From positions 1 through 44,834 of the forward strand of contig NZ_JAQTTX010000022.1 in assembly GCF_028710545.1 (NCBI RefSeq): DNA of 44,834 bases, given 5' to 3'. Below the pieces are notes generated by a model. The model ran no database searches. It worked only from the letters and a program-made list of their open reading frames with translations, and was not told where the DNA came from. The translations under genes and the position numbers were made by a program. Shown piece after piece: positions 17,154 through 24,696 of the stretch (positions are counted from its first letter, which is position 1; each line of letters begins with the position of its first letter). Origin of the DNA: Halothiobacillus sp. Its GTDB lineage: Bacteria > Pseudomonadota > Gammaproteobacteria > Halothiobacillales > Halothiobacillaceae.

Positions 17154-17450
17154 GTGAATAAAGTAGAGTTGATCAATGCCATATTCGAACGAATGGATGT
17201 GGTTTGGGGCGAGGAAGGATTCGATGGCGAAGCTCAGGAATATGATTGGCTGCTGGCCAATTACGGCATCACCGACGAAGAGGACGTGATGTGGATGTTG
17301 ATTCTGCAGCACGGTATGGACGATCTCGAGTCCGAAGATCGTGATGACGAAGAGCTGATGACATTTCTTGAGAATGAGCAGGCAGTTGTCGAATTTTTGG
17401 AGGCTTTTCTGCAGAAATATCAGAGTGCCGACACGGTTTATCCTCGGTAA
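17154..17450 (+). CDS. Small acidic protein of unknown function
   Basis: 98 aa from GTG 17154, chosen because GAGG (17141-17144) is well spaced. The frame is open upstream to 17055, but that part reads like translated leader. The protein is very acidic, with Asp and Glu dominating the middle (NYGITDEEDVMWMLILQHG, DDLESEDRDDEELMTFLENE), predicted helical, and lacks a signal peptide or membrane segment. I do not recognise the family. It precedes a YgfX-like gene by 22 bp, where other gammaproteobacteria have SdhE, but the RGxxEL motif of SdhE is absent. A role as a partner of the next protein is only a guess from position. Confidence 0.65.
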   Translation: MNKVELINAIFERMDVVWGEEGFDGEAQEYDWLLANYGITDEEDVMWMLILQHGMDDLESEDRDDEELMTFLENEQAVVEFLEAFLQKYQSADTVYPR

Positions 17451-17472
17451 TTCCGGATATAGTTGAAACAGG

Positions 17473-17913
17473 ATGTATCGCGAAGCCTGGTCGGCAGAGT
17501 TACAGCATGATGCATGGCTTGAGTATTGCTGGTGGGGAATGCATGGACTGGCGGCCGTAGCGGCAGGGCTGTGCGGTGTCGCTGCGCATTTGCCGCTGCT
17601 TGTATCGCTTGGTCTGGCTTTGGTGTCAGGGCTTTTGTTGTACCGTTTGGCCAGGTGGAAGCCTTTTGCCTTTTTCGGGAGGGGGCATTTGGCGTTGAGC
17701 GGGCAGAGCGCTCGTTGGCTTGATGGAACGGGCCGACTGCTGGAGGGTGATGTCACCTGGTTGTGGACGGGGCCCCAGCTTGTTGGTCTGGTGCTGAAAC
17801 ACCACGAAGGATATTTCCCGATATGGATAACCCGTCGCCGCATAGGGGATACGGCTTGGTGGCAGTTGCAACGCTGGTTGCGTTTTGAGCAGGTTCGTTC
17901 GGGATCGGGCTGA
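17473..17913 (+). CDS. YgfX/CptA-like small membrane protein
   Basis: 146 aa. Residues about 22-38 and 40-58 are two closely spaced membrane helices, followed by a soluble C-terminal half with a Trp-rich pattern (LDGTGRLLEGDVTWLWTG, then IWITRRRIGDTAWWQLQRWL). This order and the closing helix match E. coli YgfX (CptA), a protein encoded next to SdhE and described as a membrane toxin-like factor that disturbs FtsZ and MreB. Identity is low, so the call rests on layout and the C-terminal pattern. The upstream gene is not a recognisable SdhE. The stop lies 2 bp from the stop of the convergent coaE gene. Confidence 0.55.
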   Translation: MYREAWSAELQHDAWLEYCWWGMHGLAAVAAGLCGVAAHLPLLVSLGLALVSGLLLYRLARWKPFAFFGRGHLALSGQSARWLDGTGRLLEGDVTWLWTGPQLVGLVLKHHEGYFPIWITRRRIGDTAWWQLQRWLRFEQVRSGSG

Positions 17914-17915
17914 GT

Positions 17916-18545
17916 CTATTCAGAAGGCGCCCGTTCCGCTGCCAGCGCAAGGAGCTTGTGATGACACCGGTCGACTTGACGAGCCAAGGCCGTTAAGTCT
18001 CCTGTGTTTATGATCCATTCGTTCACGACGGCGTCACGTTCACGATCCGAGCTTTGTGCCGCGATCATCTGGTCGGCCAATGCCGGGTCGATGCCCGGAC
18101 GTTCGAGCAAACGGGCTTTTTGAATCGATGGTGTGGCCCGCACACCCAAGACGTAGTCCAACCACTGATAGTGGGGTCGAACCTTGGGGTCGGCCAACAG
18201 GGGAACGACAACCAGAACATAAGGCGCTTGCGTGGCCGATTGCTCTGCACGCTCTTTGGCCAGTCGGCGGATTTGCGGATGCAAAATGGTTTCAAGAACA
18301 GCGCGAGCGGATGGATCAGAAAAGATTTTCTCCCGCATTGCCTTTCGATTGAGATGGCCGTCCTCGTTGAGGATTTGTGGGCCAAAGTGGCGGTATAGCT
18401 CATCGAGGCAGGGTTGACCGGGTTCAACCAGCTCCCGGCTGATGAGGTCGGTATCAATGACCGGAATATTCCGGGAAGACAGAAACCGGGCCACGGTTGA
18501 TTTGCCGCAGGCAATGCCGCCGGTTAATCCCACAAACAAGGCCAT
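17916..18545 (-). CDS. coaE: Dephospho-CoA kinase
   Basis: 209 aa. It phosphorylates the ribose 3'-hydroxyl of dephospho-CoA, the last step of coenzyme A synthesis, in the cytosol. Visible motifs are the P-loop GLTGGIACGKSTVARFL at residues 6-22, VIDTDLISRELVEPG with the catalytic Asp region, HPQIRRLAKERAE of the CoA domain, and VVVPLLAD. It is the last gene of the pilB-pilC-pilD-coaE string, the common gammaproteobacterial order. Its start lies 41 bp after the pilD stop. Confidence 0.96.
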   Translation of the reverse strand: MALFVGLTGGIACGKSTVARFLSSRNIPVIDTDLISRELVEPGQPCLDELYRHFGPQILNEDGHLNRKAMREKIFSDPSARAVLETILHPQIRRLAKERAEQSATQAPYVLVVVPLLADPKVRPHYQWLDYVLGVRATPSIQKARLLERPGIDPALADQMIAAQSSDRERDAVVNEWIINTGDLTALARQVDRCHHKLLALAAERAPSE

Positions 18546-18586
18546 GAAACGCAGTACCTATTAATTCCCGTCTTGCAGCCTGTCGA

Positions 18587-19471
18587 CTAGTACGTACCGG
18601 GCATGCCAAAAACCATTTGGAACAGTGTGTCGCCAAAATAGTAAGCAAGCAAACCGGCGCCTGCCAAGTACGGGCCAAAGGGAATGGGTATCCGCTTGTC
18701 GTGCTTGAGGAACAGAATCATGCCGATGCCGACAACGGCGCCCACGCCAGCAGAAAGCAGAAGGACCATCGGCAGTTGTTGCCAGCCTAACCATGCACCG
18801 AGCGCGGCGAGTAGCTTGAAATCACCATAGCCCATGCCTTCGCGTCCGGTGATTAGCTTGAATAGCCAGTAAATGCTCCAAAGCGCGAGGTAGCCGGCCA
18901 TCGCACCGAGTACTGCGTTCTCCAGTGTCACTGTCGTGCCAAACCCGGTCAAGGCCAGTAGTATGCCCAGCCACATCAGAGGCAGGGTCAGGTTATCCGG
19001 TAGCAGGGTTGTTTTCAGGTCGATAATGGCAGCGGCAAGCAAAATCCAACTGAAAAACCAAACCGCAACCGCCGTCTCAGATACGCCGAAATACCACGCG
19101 GCCAAGAGGGTAAGCAGGCCACTTGTCAGTTCGATCAGCGGATATTGGATACTGATTCCATGCTGGCAATGCGCGCACTTGCCGCGCAGCCACAGCCAAC
19201 TGATGATCGGGATGTTCTGCCATGCCTTGATTGGCGCATGGCAGTGAGGACAAGCCGAGCGTGGCGTGATCAGGTTGTAGACTTCCGGGTTCGAAGACGG
19301 GGCAATTTCGAGCAGTTCCTGGCAGTCGCGCCGCCAACCTTGCTCCAACATGACTGGTAGGCGGTATATAACGACATTGAGGAAGCTGCCGACCAGCAGG
19401 CCAAGTATTAAAGCAACAGACAACCACAGGATCGGTGACTCATTAAATAAACCGACCCATGTGCTGATCAT
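18587..19471 (-). CDS. pilD: Prepilin peptidase and N-methyltransferase PilD
   Basis: 294 aa inner-membrane aspartic protease that cleaves and N-methylates type IV prepilins and type II secretion pseudopilins. The cytoplasmic loop carries the two CxxC pairs (ACPHCHAPI and CAHCQHG) that bind zinc in the full-length form. The catalytic aspartates are visible in DLKTTLLPD and in the GYGDFKLLAALGAWLGW motif (GxGD). Eight membrane helices are expected. It begins 33 bp after the pilC stop with ribosome site GGAAAGG. Any prepilins it processes are encoded elsewhere. Confidence 0.96.
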   Translation of the reverse strand: MISTWVGLFNESPILWLSVALILGLLVGSFLNVVIYRLPVMLEQGWRRDCQELLEIAPSSNPEVYNLITPRSACPHCHAPIKAWQNIPIISWLWLRGKCAHCQHGISIQYPLIELTSGLLTLLAAWYFGVSETAVAVWFFSWILLAAAIIDLKTTLLPDNLTLPLMWLGILLALTGFGTTVTLENAVLGAMAGYLALWSIYWLFKLITGREGMGYGDFKLLAALGAWLGWQQLPMVLLLSAGVGAVVGIGMILFLKHDKRIPIPFGPYLAGAGLLAYYFGDTLFQMVFGMPGTY

Positions 19472-19504
19472 TATCGTGCCTTTCCAGAAGTGGTGTTGAG
19501 TGAT

Positions 19505-20743
19505 TTAAACCACAGAACCCAGTTTGAAGATCGGCAGATACATGGCAATAACCAGACCACCGACAACCACGCCGAGGAATGCCATGATCATGGGTTCAAG
19601 CAGGCTGGACATGGCGTCGACCATATTGTCGACTTCTTCCTCATACATGTCGGCAACCTTGCCGAGCATGGTATCCAAAGCACCGGTTTCTTCGCCAATG
19701 GCGACCATCTGCACGACCATCACCGGGAACAGCTTGGATTGCTGCATCGCCACTTTGAGCGGTGAACCGGCCGCAATGATGTCGCGCATGTTCATGACCG
19801 CGTCCTTGAAGATGGCATTGCCGGTCGATCCCGCTGTCGGTTCCATGGCTTCAACCAATGGTACACCGGCAGAGAACATCGTGCCCAGAGTACGCGCAAA
19901 ACGCGCGATGGCTGCCTTTTCGGTTAATGGGCCAAAAATCGGGACTTTTAAAATCAGCGTGTCAAGGAAATGGTTGAAGCGATCCGAGCGACGTTTGACG
20001 TAAACGAACAGGAAGATGGCTACAGCAATACTGCCGAAAATCCATATCCAGTGTTTCTGAAAAGCCTCTGAAAGACCAATGACGAATAGGGTGAAGGCCG
20101 GCAAACTGGCACCAAACCCATCGAATAGTTCCTTGAACTGTGGGATTACGAATATCAGCAGAATCGCCGTTACGATAAAGGCAACTACCACCACGGCAAT
20201 GGGATAAAACAATGCTTTCTTGATTTTACCTTTCAGGCTTTCGCTTTTCTCTTTGTAGACCGCGATGCGGTCAAGAACGAGCTCCAGTGAGCCTGAATCT
20301 TCACCCGCGCGGACCAAGTTTACGAACAGTTCATCGAAATATTTGCGATGTTTGTCCATGGCATCGGCCAGTGTCAAACCGCTTTCCACGTCATTTTTAA
20401 CGGTGGAAATCAATTCCTTCATGGCTACTTTTTCAGCACTTTGGGCCATGATGTCCAATGCCTGCACGATGGGCAGGCCGGCAGTCATCATCGTGGCGAG
20501 CTGACGTGCCAAAACCGCGATGTCTTTGGCATTGATTGATGCTGTGTTGCTGAAAAGAGGTTTGGGCTTTTTCTTGACTTTGACTATCGTTAGGCCAAGT
20601 CGCCTAACTTCAGCGCGCACAACCATCTCGTTGTAGGCGGTCATCTCACCCTTGACGATCTTGCCATCTTTGTTTTTTGCATCGTAAACAAAGGTGATTT
20701 TATCGTCTTTTGGTTTCTTTTTTGCTGTCGCTGCAATGGCCAT
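19505..20743 (-). CDS. pilC: Type IV pilus inner-membrane platform protein PilC
   Basis: 412 aa, normal for PilC/GspF. Two repeated T2SSF domains are present, the first around LARQLATMMTAGLPIVQALDIMAQ and the second around FARTLGTMFSAGVPLVEAMEPT. Three membrane helices include VVVVAFIVTAILLIFVIPQF and the C-terminal MIMAFLGVVVGGLVIAMYLPIFKL. The protein couples the PilB or PilT ATPases to pilin polymerisation. It follows pilB by 11 bp and has a good ribosome site (GGGAGAG), so the two are co-translated from one message. Confidence 0.96.
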   Translation of the reverse strand: MAIAATAKKKPKDDKITFVYDAKNKDGKIVKGEMTAYNEMVVRAEVRRLGLTIVKVKKKPKPLFSNTASINAKDIAVLARQLATMMTAGLPIVQALDIMAQSAEKVAMKELISTVKNDVESGLTLADAMDKHRKYFDELFVNLVRAGEDSGSLELVLDRIAVYKEKSESLKGKIKKALFYPIAVVVVAFIVTAILLIFVIPQFKELFDGFGASLPAFTLFVIGLSEAFQKHWIWIFGSIAVAIFLFVYVKRRSDRFNHFLDTLILKVPIFGPLTEKAAIARFARTLGTMFSAGVPLVEAMEPTAGSTGNAIFKDAVMNMRDIIAAGSPLKVAMQQSKLFPVMVVQMVAIGEETGALDTMLGKVADMYEEEVDNMVDAMSSLLEPMIMAFLGVVVGGLVIAMYLPIFKLGSVV

Positions 20744-20754
20744 GGTGCTCTCCC

Positions 20755-22452
20755 TTAATCCTTGGTCACCCGATTGAGTTCTTCGAGGCTGGTTACACCG
20801 GCTTTCACTTTACGTATGCCGGATTGCCGTAAGTCATTAATCCCTTCTTTCGCCGCCTGCTCTGCCAGTTCCATTGAATTGCCGCCTCGCATGATGATTC
20901 GTCCCATTTCTTCAGAGACAGGCATTACCTGGTAAATACCGACGCGACCCTTGTATCCGTTGGTGCACTGATCGCAACCGACTGCTTTGAAAATCTTGAG
21001 GCCCGCCTGAACATCGGCGGGGTTGAAGCCTTCACGCACGAGTTCTTCATCCGGCACATGATCCACCTTTTTACAGTTGTTGCATAACCGTCGTGCGAGT
21101 CGCTGAGCAATGATCAGGTTTACCGATGAAGCGATGTTGTAACCGGGTACACCCATGTTCAACAAGCGGGTAAGCGTTTGGGGCGCGTCGTTTGTATGCA
21201 GCGTGGACAACACCAAGTGGCCTGTTTGTGCCGCTTTGATGGCGATTTCGGCTGTTTCCAGATCCCGGATCTCGCCGACCATGATGACATCGGGATCCTG
21301 ACGCAGAAAGGCGCGCAGTGCACTGGCGAATGTGAGACCGACGCGGGCGTTGACGTTGACCTGATTGATTCCGGGTACCACGATCTCGGCAGGATCTTCC
21401 GCCGTTGAAATATTCCGATCCATGGTGTTGAGGATATTAAGACCTGTGTACAGCGACACGGTCTTACCCGAACCGGTAGGGCCGGTAACCAGAATCATGC
21501 CATAGGGGCGCTCCAGCGCTTTCATGTAGAGTTGTTTCTGGTCTTCTTCATAGCCGAGCGAATCGATACCGAGTTGCGCGCTGGTGGGGTCGAGAATACG
21601 CAGAACAATCTTTTCGCCGAACAGGGTCGGCAACGAGTTGACCCGGAAATCGATCGAGCGACCGGCGGAAAGCTTGAGCTTGATCCGACCATCCTGCGGC
21701 ACGCGTCGTTCGGAAATATCCATGCGACTCATGACCTTGACGCGGGAAATGATACGATCGGCCAGCTGACGCGGGGGCGGGGGAATTTCAGTCAGTATGC
21801 CATCGATACGGACTCGAATTCGGAATACCTTTTCATAAGGTTCTATGTGGATGTCCGAAGCCTTGCGACGGATGGCATCGGTAAGCACCTTGGTTACAAA
21901 CTTGACGACGATGTCGTCCTGAAGGGAGTCTTCACCCGTGTTGTCACCACCGGCAATATCGCCTTCATCGATCTGGATATTGGCCAGATCATCATCAAGA
22001 TTGGCGAGGTTGGCCATGGCATTACTGCTGGCTTCTTCCAGAAGACGGGTGATTTTCTGGAATTCCGCTACAACTACGTCGATCGTCAGGTTGGTGGTGA
22101 ATCGATAGTTCTCAAGAATGCCGAGATCCGATGGATCGGCCATGGCGACCGTCAAACGACGTCCGCGCTTGCGCAGGGGAAGGGCATTGCCTTGTTCAAG
22201 CAGCTTTGCGGGAACGATGGATGTGGGCAAATCGGTGGTGTCGAACGCATCCAGATCGATCTGAGGTAGACCGAAGTTTTTTGATGCCGCTTGGGCAATC
22301 CTGGCAGAGGAAACACCGTTATTGATCAGCGTCTGAATAATGGGTTCCTTGCTCGCGCGCGATTTCTCCAGAATCTCGGCCGCTCGTTGCGGTTCGATAA
22401 CTGAGGTCTTTACGAGGGCAGCCAGAAGGCCGGTGATAGCAGGAGGAGTCAT
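20755..22452 (-). CDS. pilB: Type IV pilus assembly ATPase PilB
   Basis: 565 aa hexameric extension motor. The N-terminal region is an MshEN-type domain (SSARIAQAASKNFGLPQIDLDAF). The ATPase core shows Walker A GPTGSGKTVSLYTGL, the Asp box, Walker B QDPDVIMVGEIRDLETAEIA, the His box TGHLVLSTLHTNDAPQT, and the zinc-binding tetracysteine CNNCKK with CDQCTNG. All are intact. The gap to the upstream LOV gene on the same strand is 57 bp and shows no convincing terminator, so read-through from the light-sensor genes is possible. Confidence 0.96.
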   Translation of the reverse strand: MTPPAITGLLAALVKTSVIEPQRAAEILEKSRASKEPIIQTLINNGVSSARIAQAASKNFGLPQIDLDAFDTTDLPTSIVPAKLLEQGNALPLRKRGRRLTVAMADPSDLGILENYRFTTNLTIDVVVAEFQKITRLLEEASSNAMANLANLDDDLANIQIDEGDIAGGDNTGEDSLQDDIVVKFVTKVLTDAIRRKASDIHIEPYEKVFRIRVRIDGILTEIPPPPRQLADRIISRVKVMSRMDISERRVPQDGRIKLKLSAGRSIDFRVNSLPTLFGEKIVLRILDPTSAQLGIDSLGYEEDQKQLYMKALERPYGMILVTGPTGSGKTVSLYTGLNILNTMDRNISTAEDPAEIVVPGINQVNVNARVGLTFASALRAFLRQDPDVIMVGEIRDLETAEIAIKAAQTGHLVLSTLHTNDAPQTLTRLLNMGVPGYNIASSVNLIIAQRLARRLCNNCKKVDHVPDEELVREGFNPADVQAGLKIFKAVGCDQCTNGYKGRVGIYQVMPVSEEMGRIIMRGGNSMELAEQAAKEGINDLRQSGIRKVKAGVTSLEELNRVTKD

Positions 22453-22509
22453 AACGTGGTGTAACCGATAATTCCGTTTAAGGGCAAGCGAGCCATACTA
22501 TATTCAAAA

Positions 22510-22965
22510 TCAAGCCGTGGGCACACTATTTTGTGACCGTGTAGCGCTGATTTTCGCCAGTTGGGCCTTGAGCTCATTGTTTTCCTCTTGCAGCCGAACC
22601 AGCTCAGAGACGTCGTGTTGGATTCCTATGAAGTAAGTTAACTGATCTTTATCGTTGAATATCGGTGTAATGGAGAGTTCATTCCAAAACAACGTGCCAT
22701 CTTTGCGGTAATTGCGCACCACGACACGGGTCGGGCGGCCTTCCTTGATGGCTGATTTTATTTCCGAAAGGGACGCCTGATCGCGATCATCCCCCTGCAG
22801 AAACCGGCAGTCCTGATACAGGATTTCGTCCCGAAGATAGCCCGTGAGATGTTCAAAGGCGGCATTGGCGTAAATAAGAATGTTATCGCCACCTTCCTGT
22901 TCCGCGATAACGATTCCATCGTTTGACGCCTCCACTGCTTTTTGAAGTAACTCTGAATCCAGCAT
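22510..22965 (-). CDS. Short LOV-domain blue-light photoreceptor
   Basis: 151 aa, one PAS/LOV domain plus a C-terminal helix with no output domain. The photoactive motif reads YQDCRFLQGDDRDQ with Cys53 as the residue expected to form the flavin-cysteinyl adduct; R54 and Q57 beside it and N85, N95 and Q116 complete the usual FMN pocket. From memory this motif and spacing equal those of PpSB1-LOV of Pseudomonas putida, a short LOV protein with the same cysteine number. R61 is kept, but position 66 is Leu instead of Arg. The C-terminal LQEENNELKAQLAKI can form a coiled coil for dimerisation. It lies 59 bp downstream of a MerR-type regulator and 57 bp upstream of pilB. Confidence 0.9.
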   Translation of the reverse strand: MLDSELLQKAVEASNDGIVIAEQEGGDNILIYANAAFEHLTGYLRDEILYQDCRFLQGDDRDQASLSEIKSAIKEGRPTRVVVRNYRKDGTLFWNELSITPIFNDKDQLTYFIGIQHDVSELVRLQEENNELKAQLAKISATRSQNSVPTA

Positions 22966-23024
22966 GACCTGAGGCCACCTCTCGCGTGAACATTTGACTT
23001 AATCACCCTTGATGATAACAGGCA

Positions 23025-24056
23025 CTAAGCAATCTGTTCCAGAAGATACCGCTGGCAGCGGGTAAGGCCACCTTGGCATACGCCATTGGGCGTGATGGAT
23101 AATGCCTGTTCATCTGAGATGATCTGACACCAATGCAGCCGGGTTGAGCCTGAAAGCAGGTCGCCCGGGCAGTCCGGTTGGGGTTCGGAGGGTTCGAGTA
23201 GCCGAATCCAATGCTGCGCCTGCCATCGATTAACCAATCGGGCGCGCTGGGGTTCCGATAACGTGGCCGTGATCAGTTGCACGGTACATTTTCCGGCAAG
23301 CGCCATGATCAACTGGCATTCGTTTGAGTAAAGCGGTCGATGATCTGTTGTGGTGTCTATCAAAACCAGTGGATGCGAAACTGCAGGTTTCTTGGCCTGT
23401 TGCAGCAGCCACCATTCGAGGCGTTGACGGACATGGTGACCGAACCAGTGCAAGCCCAGATCACGATCCGGCCAGGATTCGCGTTGTTCGAGTTGTCGAT
23501 AGGCTTCAATGAGGATCGAGCGCATCACCTGGTCAGGGGGCAGCCACATCATGGCCTGTTGCTCGATGCGCCTCAGAGCCAGCGGATCCATATGAATGAT
23601 GGCTTGTTTCAGGCTTTCGATCAGTCCTTTTCCCTGTGCCGATGGCGCTGTCAGGAGCTCTGAATTGAGTTCGGGCGCAGCCAGTGGCAAGTGATCGGCT
23701 GGAACTTGATGGTTTGCGGTCGAGCGAGATTCTCGCGCCAGTATCTGGGCAATTTGTGTGAAACCGACACCTTGTGCGGATAATGCCAGGATGCGCTGAA
23801 TCTCCTGAATATCGGCCGCGCTGTAAAGACGATGGCCCGTTGCTGTTCGGGTCGGGCGAATGAGGTTGTAGCGACGCTCCCATGCACGCAGGGTGATCGG
23901 GTTCACCCCCGTGATGTTGGACACGGCGCGAATAGGGAACAAGCCATCCTCGCAGGCCGGTTCGCATGTTTCCGGGCAGGATTCGCCGCGAACAGTGGTT
24001 GTTGTGCCACCGGCTGAATGCTCGAATGCCGGTTGTTGTGGATCGGGATTGCTCAT
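23025..24056 (-). CDS. MerR-family regulator, LitR/CarH-like, probably cobalamin-independent (class II)
   Basis: 343 aa. Residues about 39-108 are a MerR winged helix of the MlrA/CarH/LitR kind (FPIRAVSNITGVNPITLRAWERRYNLI, GHRLYSAADIQEIQRI). The C-terminal region has the helical layout of CarH-type regulators (QAIIHMDPLALRRIEQQAM, then the VLIDTTTDHRPLYSNE segment). The cobalamin DxHxxG signature is not seen, so binding of B12 is unlikely. In P. putida, regulators of this class (PplR) act with a short LOV protein, and here a LOV gene follows at 59 bp. It is therefore probably a light-responsive regulator whose sensor is the LOV protein. The first 38 residues are a polar extension. Target genes are unknown. 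Confidence 0.82.
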   Translation of the reverse strand: MSNPDPQQPAFEHSAGGTTTTVRGESCPETCEPACEDGLFPIRAVSNITGVNPITLRAWERRYNLIRPTRTATGHRLYSAADIQEIQRILALSAQGVGFTQIAQILARESRSTANHQVPADHLPLAAPELNSELLTAPSAQGKGLIESLKQAIIHMDPLALRRIEQQAMMWLPPDQVMRSILIEAYRQLEQRESWPDRDLGLHWFGHHVRQRLEWWLLQQAKKPAVSHPLVLIDTTTDHRPLYSNECQLIMALAGKCTVQLITATLSEPQRARLVNRWQAQHWIRLLEPSEPQPDCPGDLLSGSTRLHWCQIISDEQALSITPNGVCQGGLTRCQRYLLEQIA

Positions 24057-24150
24057 GTCATACCTGTCATGGCTTTTATGTATAAGTTTTGCATCGAAAA
24101 ATTGTAGCAGAATTTCCGTGTTCCGCTTTATTACAGATAAATCATGTGTT

Positions 24151-24356
24151 GGGTACTTTGAAAAACCGTTACGGGCTGACGCCAGCTCCGCGTTAGCGGC
24201 CCGAGTGCAAGGCGGCCGGAGCGCAGCGACCGAGACATATCAGATAGATAGGCGGGCTTGCGCCAGCTACGCGTTAGGGAGCGAGCACCGCCCAACGCCG
24301 CAATCGGGTCGCGGGCTGTCGCCAGCTCTGCGTTCAGTAGGTTTTTCGAAGTGCCC
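24151..24356. mobile_element. MITE-like element, 206 bp, with 17-bp terminal inverted repeats and TGTT duplication
   Basis: The left end GGGTACTTTGAAAAACC (24151-24167) is matched in inverted form by GGTTTTTCGAAGTGCCC (24340-24356), 15 of 17 bases. TGTT flanks both ends (24147-24150 and 24357-24360), as expected of a target-site duplication. Inside are three degenerate direct repeats of about 25 bp at 24172-24196, 24253-24277 and 24312-24337, each of the form CGGGCTnnCGCCAGCTnnGCGTT and each able to form a weak hairpin. No transposase is encoded, so it would be moved in trans. It lies 94 bp upstream of the MerR-type regulator start and may affect its promoter. Confidence 0.7.
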
Positions 24357-24360
24357 TGTT

Positions 24361-24696
24361 CTGAGTTCTGCAACGGGCGTTCGATGTGTCGAATTTGGTG
24401 GTCGATTCAGGACGAGCAGTTTATGACATATACAGTCTGCTTGACCTTATTGCCTCTGCGGGCTATTTTTGCCCCATGGTGATGAATTTTTCCTCTTCTG
24501 CAAGCGCCTCAATTTCTCGCGGTTTTCCGGCGGGAAGTTTTGGCGCGTCTGGCGCTCTGCTGTTCAAGCTAGCGGACCTGCGACTGCCGTTCGGCAGTAA
24601 ATAACGCTCTTAGCCAGACGTGGCCAAACGTGCCCTAACCCATAAATTCAAGTCATCAGAACGTGCAGACGTTCACGATAGAGGCGCAGTAGAATC
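24361..24696 (+). promoter_or_regulatory. Leader region upstream of leuA
   Basis: This 336-bp stretch holds no gene I can support. CTGCCG-TT-CGGCAG (24584-24597) is a tight hairpin without a T run. GAACGT (24659-24664) and ACGTTC (24669-24674) form a perfect dyad with a 4-bp centre, 22 bp before the leuA start, and may be an operator or leader hairpin. A 42-codon frame at 24476-24604 contains no leucine run, so a classic leu attenuator peptide is not supported. GAGG (24680-24683) may serve as the leuA ribosome site. Confidence 0.25.

Noticed and set aside
17154..17450. Acidic protein as SdhE
   Set aside because: The conserved RGxxEL motif is missing and the length and composition do not fit.
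24079..24434. TGTATA (24079-24084) and TATACA (24429-24434) as LitR binding boxes around the MITE
   Set aside because: The motifs are only six bases, lie 350 bp apart and are not placed against a clear promoter.
24476..24604. leu leader peptide or small gene upstream of leuA
   Set aside because: The 42-codon frame has no run of leucines, no ribosome site and no terminator/antiterminator pair after it.
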